Assembly: GCA_036377595.1 (NCBI GenBank)
Contig: DASUYB010000014.1
Coordinates: 37,753 to 101,752 of the forward strand
DNA from: Longimicrobium sp.
GTDB lineage: Bacteria > Gemmatimonadota > Gemmatimonadetes > Longimicrobiales > Longimicrobiaceae
Direction: 5' to 3'
Length of the DNA stretch: 64,000 bases
The translations under genes were made by a program, and so were the position numbers. This document shows positions 36,436-43,197 of the stretch, one piece after another (within the stretch, counting starts at the first letter, position 1; the number at the start of each line of letters is the position of its first letter). The notes under the pieces were generated by a model that searched no databases, had not been told where the DNA came from, and worked only from the letters and a program-made list of their open reading frames with translations.

Positions 36436-37851
36436 TCAATCCACGTACGTCTCAAAAAATCCGGGGAGGCGGCCGATCTCGCGGCCGTTTTCCTCGACCG
36501 TCGCGACGCCGCGCATCTGGATGAACCAGCGGCGGCGGGGGCGATGCTGGTCCGTCGCGTGCGCGACGGCGACGTCCACCGTCACGCGGAAGGCGCGGCG
36601 GCGGTCCTCGAAGCGGAAGCGGCGCGGGACGCGAATGGTGCCGTCCTCCACCGCCTTCGGCACCATCTCCATGAACTCGATCGGGCCGGGGCGATACACG
36701 CCGCGCACGCCGCGCCCGTCGACGAGATACGCGAACACCCCTTCCGTCGCGGTCGAATCCCCCCGCACGCCGCCGTAGAGGAGCGAGACGGCGCTGTCCG
36801 ACGCCGATCCCCACTCCCAGCTCACCTCGCGCCACACGCCCCAGTTGTGGTCGTGGTACGCCTGCGCGCCGCGCACCTCCTCGCACCGCGGCAGACAGAC
36901 GGTGCCGTCCGCGCGCGCGAAGAGTGCCGGCGCCACGTAGCCGCTGATCAGCGTGCTCCCGCCGATGTCCGTGGGCGGGAAGTAGCGCCGTGGCGCGGGG
37001 GTGACGCGGAGCCGCACCCGCGCGCCGCCCGCCGCCGCATCGACGTCGTACGCGCCGCCGGCCAGCCGCACCGCGCCGATGAGGCCCAGCGCCAGCTCCG
37101 GCGACAGTGTGTCGAGCCGCACCTCCGCGTCGCGCACCTCGCCGCGCAGCGACCGGTGCTCGCCGCCGGGCTCGCGCACGGTCATCAGCACGCCGCCGCC
37201 CCACCTCCCCGGCACGCCGACCCGTCCGCCGACGGAGAGGGTGAGGTAGAGCCACCGGCCGTCGCCCAGCACCACGTTGAAGTAGTGCCACTCGGCCCAG
37301 GTGGAATCGACCGCCGCGCCGCGCGGCCGGTGGAAGTGGTCGATCTCGCGCAGCACCTCGTCCGGCGACGGCGCGACCCAGCGGCGGTCCGCGTCCGAGT
37401 CGTCCCACCTCCCCGCGAGCAGGGCGGGCGGGGCGCCGGCCGCGCGGGCGCGCGAGGGGATCTCGCCGGTGGCGATGACCTTCCAGGTGCGCCCGCGCGC
37501 GGACACCTCCACCTGCGCGCCGTCGATGATGGGGCTGGCCGCGGCGAACCCGTGCTCCTCCCGCGCGCGGGGCGATTCCAGCAGGTTGCGGTGGATGAAG
37601 CGCGCGTGGTCGATCCCCACGAACAGCGAGCCGGTGCCGCCCGACCTCAGCATCTCCGTGCTGACGCCGGCGGGGACGAGGGTCACGTCGCCGCCGCCGA
37701 GCAGCTCCTTGTCGCGCGCCTGCGTCAGCATCGCCTCGCCGACGGCCAGGAGCACGACCATCACCGCCACCCCCAGCGCGTAACCGGCCAACAGGAAGGC
37801 GGCGCGGCCCGGGCGGTTGCGGATCTCGGCGGCGGCCAGGCGCAGGATCAT
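36436..37851 (-). CDS. Permease N-terminal half fused to a CrtC/AttH lipocalin domain
   Basis: A 471-residue fusion. Residues 1-115 resemble the first part of a MacB/FtsX-type ABC permease: a TM helix (about 14-40) and the start of the periplasmic domain (ELLGGGDVTLVPAG, GTGSLFVGIDHARF). From about 150 the protein has the lipocalin-like pattern of AttH/CrtC, including AYHDHNWGVWREVSWEWG. In Att-type ABC operons AttH is a separate protein. The remaining TM helices of this permease appear to lie in the first gene of the same operon (40096-40911). Its start overlaps the ATPase stop by four bases. Export or lipid handling is likely; the substrate is unknown. Confidence 0.8.
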   Translation of the reverse strand: MILRLAAAEIRNRPGRAAFLLAGYALGVAVMVVLLAVGEAMLTQARDKELLGGGDVTLVPAGVSTEMLRSGGTGSLFVGIDHARFIHRNLLESPRAREEHGFAAASPIIDGAQVEVSARGRTWKVIATGEIPSRARAAGAPPALLAGRWDDSDADRRWVAPSPDEVLREIDHFHRPRGAAVDSTWAEWHYFNVVLGDGRWLYLTLSVGGRVGVPGRWGGGVLMTVREPGGEHRSLRGEVRDAEVRLDTLSPELALGLIGAVRLAGGAYDVDAAAGGARVRLRVTPAPRRYFPPTDIGGSTLISGYVAPALFARADGTVCLPRCEEVRGAQAYHDHNWGVWREVSWEWGSASDSAVSLLYGGVRGDSTATEGVFAYLVDGRGVRGVYRPGPIEFMEMVPKAVEDGTIRVPRRFRFEDRRRAFRVTVDVAVAHATDQHRPRRRWFIQMRGVATVEENGREIGRLPGFFETYVD

Positions 37852-38546
37852 CGGCCGTCGCCCACGATCAGCCCGTCGGCCATCTCCACCACGCGGCGCG
37901 CGCGGCCGGCCACGTGCGCGTCGTGCGTCACGATCACCATCGTGGTGCCGTCCGCGTTCAGCCGCTCGAACAGGGCGATGATCTCCTCGCCTGTGCGCCG
38001 GTCCAGCTCGCCCGTCGGCTCGTCGGCGAAGAGCACCTCGGGGCGGTTGGCCAGCGCGCGGGCGATGGCCACGCGCTGCTGCTCGCCGCCGGACAGGTGC
38101 GGCGGGCGATGGCCGGCGCGGGGACCCAGGCCGACGTACTCCAGCAGCTCGCGCGAGCGGCGGCGGCGCTCGTCCTTCGGCACGCCCGCCTCGGCCATCG
38201 GCAACTCGACGTTCTCCGCGGCGGTGAGGACGGCCAGGAGATGGAAGCGCTGGAAGATGAAGCCCAAGCGGCGCAGACGGAGCGCCGAGCGCTCGCCTTC
38301 GCCCAGCGCGTACAGGTCGCGGTCCAGCAGGGTGACGCGGCCGGAGGTGGGGGGATCTATCCCCGCGAGCACGTTCAGCAGCGAGCTCTTCCCGCAGCCG
38401 GACGGCCCTACGACGGCCACCATCTCCCCGCGCGCCACGTCCAGCGACACGCCGCGCAGCGCGTGCACGGCATCGCCCTGGTAGGGATACTCCTTGGTGA
38501 CGTCGCGCGCTGCGATCACGCGGCCATGCGAACGATCTTCAGGCAT
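37848..38546 (-). CDS. LolD/MacB-type ABC transporter ATPase
   Basis: A 232-residue ATPase with Walker A GPSGCGKSS, signature LSGGEQQRVAIARAL, Walker B VLFADEPTGELD and the switch His in VTHDAHVA. The MacB/LolD-like features match permeases with large periplasmic domains, as in this operon. The ATG at 38546 is chosen because the extra upstream codons are repeat DNA. It is separated from the permease gene upstream by a repeat cluster of about 300 bases. Confidence 0.9.
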   Translation of the reverse strand: MPEDRSHGRVIAARDVTKEYPYQGDAVHALRGVSLDVARGEMVAVVGPSGCGKSSLLNVLAGIDPPTSGRVTLLDRDLYALGEGERSALRLRRLGFIFQRFHLLAVLTAAENVELPMAEAGVPKDERRRRSRELLEYVGLGPRAGHRPPHLSGGEQQRVAIARALANRPEVLFADEPTGELDRRTGEEIIALFERLNADGTTMVIVTHDAHVAGRARRVVEMADGLIVGDGR

Positions 38547-38920
38547 CGGTTCCGATCGACTGAAATCTGCCCCGCCCCGGCGCGGAGGCCCTCTCCCCCC
38601 GGCCCCCTCCCCCAAAACCGACTGGGGGAGGGGGAGACCTCAGCGCGGCGAGAATGTTCGGTGTGGGCAGGCGAATCCCCGTGCGGCCGCCAGCTGGCCC
38701 CCTCCCCCCGACCCCCTCCCCCGCTTCGCAGGGGCGGGGGAGAACGCAGCGCGGGACGATGCACCGGTGGCGACGGGTAGGTTCCGCCGCGCTGAGTAGC
38801 CGCGAGCGAAGCGAGCCCAGGTCCCTCCCCCAGTCGGTTTTGGGGGAGGGACAGGCGCGAAGCGCCAGGGAGAGGGCGGGAAGGGTGGCGTTTCGCACCC
38901 TCGACGTGCAGGCGCGGCCC
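38547..38920. repeat. Cluster of C-rich hairpin repeats within an ABC operon
   Basis: Two copies of the C-rich hairpin family, one inverse (38581-38646) and one direct (38792-38877), plus a variant between them at about 38694-38756. No gene is seen. The insertion splits the operon's coding run. Confidence 0.8.
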
Positions 38921-40099
38921 TCACTCCGCCTCTTCCCGCAGCGCCTGCCCCAGCTGCGCTCGCACCGCGCTCAGGCCGGGGATGCACCCCGCCAGCGCGC
39001 CGATGGCGATCACGATCCCCATCGCCAGCGCCACGCGGCGCGGCTCCCAGGCGAAGAAGGTCATCCGCGCGGGGATGCCGGGAAAGCCGAGGAGGATACG
39101 GTCCAGCCGCCCCGCCATCCACAGCCCCAGCGGCAGCCCCGCCACGCACCCGATCCCCGCCAGCGCCAGGCCCTCGACGACCACCGCCAGCAGCACGCGC
39201 CGCCCGCGCACCCCGATCGCGCGCAGCGTGGCGATCTCGCCGAAGCGCTCGCGCACGCCGATGGTGATGATCGTGGCCACCAGCAGCGCGGTCACCACCA
39301 TCGCCACGCTGCCCAGGATGGTGGCCAGCTGCCGGAAGTAGAGCAGGCGCTTGTCCATCTCCGCCATCAGCTCGCGCGTGGAGTACGCCGACACCTCCGG
39401 CACCGCGGCGGTGATGCGCCGGGAGACGTCGTCGTCGTCCACCCCCTCCTCCGTCGCCACGCCGAAGAGCGAGACCTCGCCCGCGCGGCCGGTCGCCGCC
39501 TGCGCGTCGGCCAGCGTCAGCGCCAGCGAGTGCTCGCCCGCGTAGTCGTACAGGAAGTCGCCCACGCCGCTCACCCGGTATGTCCGCGTGGCCCGCGCGC
39601 GGCCCAGCGTCACGTCCAGCTCGCCCGCCAGCGCCAGCTCGTCGCCCGGCTTCACCCGCCGGTCGCGGGCGAGGGGGACGGAGACGACGACCTCGCCGCG
39701 CCGCGGCTGGCGGCCCTCCGTCAGGCGGTACAGGAACTCGGCGCGCGGGTCGATGCCGACGGTGAACACCGGCTCGCCCGCGCTGTCGCCGCGCACGATG
39801 CGGAACTGCGCGCCCAGCACCGGGGCCACCGCGCGCACCCCCGGCACCGCCGCCATCCGCCGCGCCACCGCCATCCCGTCCTCGATCCCCGCCTCGCTGT
39901 CGAAGGGCAGGATCCCCTTCGGCGTCACCCGCAGCGAGTAGCCGCTGACGCCCAGCAGCTCGCCGAAGCTCACCGTCAGCCCGCTGGCCAGCATCGTCAT
40001 GTCCAGCAGCAGCGCGGCGGACACGGCGATCCCCGCCAGCGCCAGCAGCGTGCGCCCGCGGCGGCGGAAGAGCGACTTCAGGAACGCGGAGACGATCAC
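38921..40099 (-). CDS. FtsX/MacB-type ABC permease, complete
   Basis: A 392-residue permease of MacB topology: TM1 at about 15-37, a large periplasmic domain (about 45-265), then three helices (about 268-295, 318-345 and 358-380). The GTG at 40099 overlaps the stop of the first permease gene (GTGA). It shows both halves of the fold in a single gene, unlike its neighbour, which makes it the reference for the split interpretation. Confidence 0.87.
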   Translation of the reverse strand: MIVSAFLKSLFRRRGRTLLALAGIAVSAALLLDMTMLASGLTVSFGELLGVSGYSLRVTPKGILPFDSEAGIEDGMAVARRMAAVPGVRAVAPVLGAQFRIVRGDSAGEPVFTVGIDPRAEFLYRLTEGRQPRRGEVVVSVPLARDRRVKPGDELALAGELDVTLGRARATRTYRVSGVGDFLYDYAGEHSLALTLADAQAATGRAGEVSLFGVATEEGVDDDDVSRRITAAVPEVSAYSTRELMAEMDKRLLYFRQLATILGSVAMVVTALLVATIITIGVRERFGEIATLRAIGVRGRRVLLAVVVEGLALAGIGCVAGLPLGLWMAGRLDRILLGFPGIPARMTFFAWEPRRVALAMGIVIAIGALAGCIPGLSAVRAQLGQALREEAE

Positions 40100-40911
40100 C
40101 GCTCCCCCAGCTTCTGCGGAGGGACGGAGACCACGCGCCACGCCGCCAGCGCGCCCGCACCCACGCCGAGCGCGAGTCCGAGCAGCGCGGCCAGCCAGAC
40201 GATGCGCGGCGTCACAAGCGCGAACCGCAGCGTGGTGTCGTAGACGCGGGCATAGTGCGCGTTCACGATCCGCGCGGCGACGAGCCCCAGCCCCGCCCCC
40301 GCCGCGCTTCCCGCGACGGCGATCGCCACGGCCTCGACCACGATGGCGCGGAAGACGGTGGAGCGGCTGACGCCGATCAGCCGCAGCACGGCCATGTCGC
40401 GCCGCCGCTCGTCCACGCGGATGATCATCACGCAGAGCAGGAAGATGGCGCTGGCCAGGATGGTGACGATGCCGATGGCGTCGTGGAAGCGGGAGACGAC
40501 GCGGAAGGTGGCGCTGGTCTGATTGGCCAGCGCCGCGCTGGGGATGGCGCGCGTGCCGAACGCCACTCCCTCGATCCACCGCGCCGCCGAGTCCGCCGCC
40601 GCCCCGCGCCGCAGCGCGATGGCGAAGCGGTCCACCCGGTCCGGCTTCTCCAGAACTATTTGGAGATCGGGGAGATGGAAGCGCAGCTCGTACTCGTTGC
40701 GCGCAATGCGGTTGGGGTCCGCCTCGCGCTCGAAGACGCCGGCGACGACGAACGCCCGCGCCGCGCCGCGCCCGGCGAGCGCCTTCACGCGCACGGTGTC
40801 GCCCACGCGCAGCGGCACCGCCTCCGCCAGCCGCCGCTCGATCAACACCCCCGGCACCGGCGGCGTCGGTTGCTGCCCCAGCGCGGCGGCGAGCGCGAGC
40901 GCCGCGATCAT
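40096..40911 (-). CDS. Permease C-terminal half (second half of periplasmic domain plus three TM)
   Basis: A 271-residue protein whose start, after a short hydrophobic leader (MIAALALAAALG), enters mid-domain (VLIERRLAEAVPLRVGDTVRV, in the position of the EVVVSVPLARDRRVKPGDELAL segment of the next permease), then gives three TM helices (about 148-172, 195-225, 235-262). TM1 and the first part of the domain are absent. The GGAGGGTG before the ATG at 40911 supports the start. The missing part matches the N-terminus of the fusion at 36436-37851. Confidence 0.8.
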   Translation of the reverse strand: MIAALALAAALGQQPTPPVPGVLIERRLAEAVPLRVGDTVRVKALAGRGAARAFVVAGVFEREADPNRIARNEYELRFHLPDLQIVLEKPDRVDRFAIALRRGAAADSAARWIEGVAFGTRAIPSAALANQTSATFRVVSRFHDAIGIVTILASAIFLLCVMIIRVDERRRDMAVLRLIGVSRSTVFRAIVVEAVAIAVAGSAAGAGLGLVAARIVNAHYARVYDTTLRFALVTPRIVWLAALLGLALGVGAGALAAWRVVSVPPQKLGER

Positions 40912-41025
40912 CGAATCACCCTCCGTTCATGCATGTCGGGAATCTATCTTGGACAAACCCTGTACGCCACCCATGGTACGCCCGCATTCCGTCGGGCGCC
41001 TGAAGGTGCGGCTACAGGAGATGGG

Positions 41026-41049
41026 AAGCCTCGCAAACTGCGCGAGGCT
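41026..41049. repeat. AAGCCTCGCAAACTGCGCGAGGCT hairpin motif
   Basis: Same 22-base core as the centre of the long inverted repeat at 8505-8638. Confidence 0.7.
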
Positions 41050-41177
41050 GCGCCAGCCGCGCCATCTGCGCAATGCGCAGTCCTCGTCGCACAACACGGG
41101 TTCCCACCTTGGTTGGACGAAGTGTTGCAGCTATGTTCGAGGCGGAGGCCGAGTGTCCCTGAGCCGGGAGGAGAACG

Positions 41178-41402
41178 ATGCCAGAAACGCCGGTCGTACA
41201 CAGTCATCCTGAAATCATGAGCGGAACGCCTGTGTTCGTGGGTACGCGCGTTCCGGTGCAAGCGCTCCTGGACTACCTTGAGGAAGGCGACACGATCGAC
41301 AACTTCCTCGACGGATTTCCAAGCGTAACTCGCGAGCAGGCCGTGGCCTTCCTCGAGCAAGCCACCAAGGCGCTTCTCTCCAGCCTCCCTCGTGCCGCTT
41401 GA
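41178..41402 (+). CDS. DUF433 family antitoxin
   Basis: A 74-residue protein of the DUF433 family, recognised by HPEIMSGTPVFVGTRVPVQALLDYLEEG and the FLDGFPSVTREQAVAFLE tail. DUF433 proteins are small winged-helix antitoxins next to DUF5615 PIN-like toxins. A clear GGAGG precedes the ATG. It overlaps the toxin gene by four bases. Confidence 0.93.
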   Translation: MPETPVVHSHPEIMSGTPVFVGTRVPVQALLDYLEEGDTIDNFLDGFPSVTREQAVAFLEQATKALLSSLPRAA

Positions 41403-41755
41403 GCGCGGAACAACCAGATCGACCGCGCCGGGTGCTGCTGGACGAAAACGTGCACCGGAAGCTCGCGCGAGAGTTGCCCGGCCACACCGTCAGCACGGTT
41501 GCCGCGGAGGGCTGGCGCTCGGTTCTCAACGGGGAACTGCTGCGGCGCGCTGAGGCAGCCGGCTTCGACGTCTTCGTCACCGCGGACCGCAATCTTGAAT
41601 ACCAACAAAGCCTTTCCGGTCGGTCATTCGGAACGGTCGTCCTGTTTCCCTTCCGTCTGAAGCTCGAGTATCTGCTGCCCCTCGTTCCCGCTCTTCGCGA
41701 AGCGGTTGTGAGCGTCACACCCGGGCAGGTTCTTCACGTTCGTCCTCCCTCCTGA
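41399..41755 (+). CDS. DUF5615 PIN-like toxin
   Basis: A 118-residue PIN-like protein with the family signature VLLDENVHRKLARELPGH (catalytic Asp of the PIN site) and the second acidic site FVTADRNL. The likely start is TTG at 41399, overlapping the antitoxin stop (TTGA). PIN-domain toxins cut RNA. It is the toxin half of the DUF433/DUF5615 pair. Confidence 0.9.
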   Translation: MSAEQPDRPRRVLLDENVHRKLARELPGHTVSTVAAEGWRSVLNGELLRRAEAAGFDVFVTADRNLEYQQSLSGRSFGTVVLFPFRLKLEYLLPLVPALREAVVSVTPGQVLHVRPPS

Positions 41756-41757
41756 GA

Positions 41758-42555
41758 ATGCCGCCCCTGATGATCCGCGTTTTACGGACAGTCGCACTTG
41801 CATGCGCTTTCCTCGTCGCGGATCGCGTCCACGGGCAGTCCGCGGCACCCGTGCGTCTCCGGCTCGTCGTGCAGAGGCGGATCGACGAGATGACGACGCC
41901 GCAGACGTTCGGGCTCACGGGCGCGAACAAGCCGAACGGGCGCATGTACCGTCTCCGCGAGTCCATCCCCGGCAAGCTGCCGGAGCACGTGGCGCGCGAG
42001 GATGGCGGGCTGCGGCTCTCCATCGCCGATGCGGCGGCGGACGGGTGGCTGGCATTCTACCGCTCGCCGCCGGGCGTGGACGAGCCGCGCAACTCGCGCT
42101 TCGCCGCCGTGCTTTACGGCGCCGGCGGCGAGCGGCGCTGGACGGTGGCGCTGAACGAGCTGATGTCGCGGCCGGACCGGCTGGAGATCACCGACGTGCG
42201 GTACGCGGGCGGGCGGCTGTACTTCAACGAAAGCTGCCAGAGCTACTCGCGCGAGGCGGGCGGGCGCTGCTCGTCGCTCGTCCGCGTCGATCCCGTCGCC
42301 AGGCGGGTCGACTGGCGCACGCCGCCGCTCGTCTCCAACGGCATCTTCATCCTCCACGGCCCGTGGGTGATCACCGGCTACGGCTTCACGGCCGAGCCCG
42401 ATTCCGTCTTCGTGATCGACCGCGAGACGGGCCGCATCCTCGACCGCACCCGCGTCGACACAGCGCCCGAGTATCTGGAAGTGAAGGATGGGCGCCTGTA
42501 CGTGATGACGTCGCGCAATCTCTACGTGTTCGAGATCGTGCAGGGACGCCGGTAA
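41758..42555 (+). CDS. Secreted protein with beta-rich repeats
   Basis: A 265-residue protein with a signal peptide (MIRVLRTVALACAFLVADRVHG) and a mature part rich in beta-strand blades: RLRLVVQRRIDEM, YAGGRLYFNESC, DSVFVIDRETGRILDRTRV and GRLYVMTSRNLYVFEI. The last two fit one WD40/PQQ-like blade each, so a small beta-propeller is likely. It begins three bases after the DUF5615 stop, but a promoter of its own cannot be excluded. The exact start is uncertain; ATG at 41770 is the other option. Confidence 0.65.
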   Translation: MPPLMIRVLRTVALACAFLVADRVHGQSAAPVRLRLVVQRRIDEMTTPQTFGLTGANKPNGRMYRLRESIPGKLPEHVAREDGGLRLSIADAAADGWLAFYRSPPGVDEPRNSRFAAVLYGAGGERRWTVALNELMSRPDRLEITDVRYAGGRLYFNESCQSYSREAGGRCSSLVRVDPVARRVDWRTPPLVSNGIFILHGPWVITGYGFTAEPDSVFVIDRETGRILDRTRVDTAPEYLEVKDGRLYVMTSRNLYVFEIVQGRR

Positions 42556-42577
42556 GGCGAGAGATCGAGGAATGATC

Positions 42578-42609
42578 GGGCGGCGAACAATCACTGTTCG
42601 CCGCCTTTC
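42578..42609 (+). terminator. Rho-independent terminator
   Basis: GGCGGCGAACA (42579-42589) pairs with TGTTCGCCGCC (42595-42605), followed by TTTCC. Confidence 0.8.
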
Positions 42610-42818
42610 CGCGCGGAGATCCATCGTCCATGGACCACATTTTGCGTCTAAACATTCTGCTGAAATGCGATCCACGGCGTCTCGTTCACAACTCACGCGT
42701 CCTCGGATGCGTATTTCCGAACATCACAGGCCCATGCGTGATCGCCCAGCGCTCCTCTCGACCAGCCACCGGGACCGCACCCGATACCAATCTCCGTTCA
42801 ACTTCTCCGGAGGACCGT

Positions 42819-43028
42819 ATGAAGAAGCTCAACCTGAACCTCGAGACGCTGGTCGTGGAAAGCTTCGGGACGGACGCGGGGGCCGAGAAGCGGGGGACCG
42901 TGCGGGCGAACTCCTGCACGGAGCAGTACGGCACCTACTGCGGCACGTGCTACGAGAATACCTGCGTGACGTGCGTCAACACGTGCCAGAACTCCGGCTG
43001 CACCCGCAACGTGCCCTGCTGGGAGTGA
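42819..43028 (+). CDS. Orphan RiPP precursor, pinensin-like leader, Cys-rich core
   Basis: A 69-residue peptide whose leader (MKKLNLNLETLVVESF) matches the form of pinensin-type lanthipeptide precursors. Residues 32-69 form the core: eight cysteines (33, 41, 44, 49, 52, 56, 61, 67) with many Ser and Thr, so thioether or disulfide rings are possible. An ideal GGAGG lies five bases before the ATG. No lanthionine synthetase, protease or exporter lies nearby, so modification would have to act in trans. The surrounding bases are more AT-rich than average. It precedes the lytic transglycosylase by 169 bases. Confidence 0.85.
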   Translation: MKKLNLNLETLVVESFGTDAGAEKRGTVRANSCTEQYGTYCGTCYENTCVTCVNTCQNSGCTRNVPCWE

Positions 43029-43197
43029 GCCGCACGCGGTCCGGGCGCTCGGCCCGGTAGTTCGTTTCCGCTCTCCGGGTGCGGTCCCGGCCGGCGGACA
43101 CGGACCCCCGGACGCGCGTGGGCGGTACTCCCCACGGGGCACGCTCCTCGCGGAGCCGGACCGCGTCACCCCGACGCGCACCCGCCGACCGCTCCGG
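43029..43197. other. Intergenic region before the lytic transglycosylase
   Basis: No gene, repeat or clear promoter seen; the region is GC-rich. Termination of the precursor is not obvious, so read-through into the next gene is possible. Confidence 0.4.

Noticed and set aside
42610..42818. Promoter for the RiPP precursor
   Set aside because: Only weak candidates such as TTGCGT near 42643 and GATACC near 42783 were found, and no pair has good spacing.
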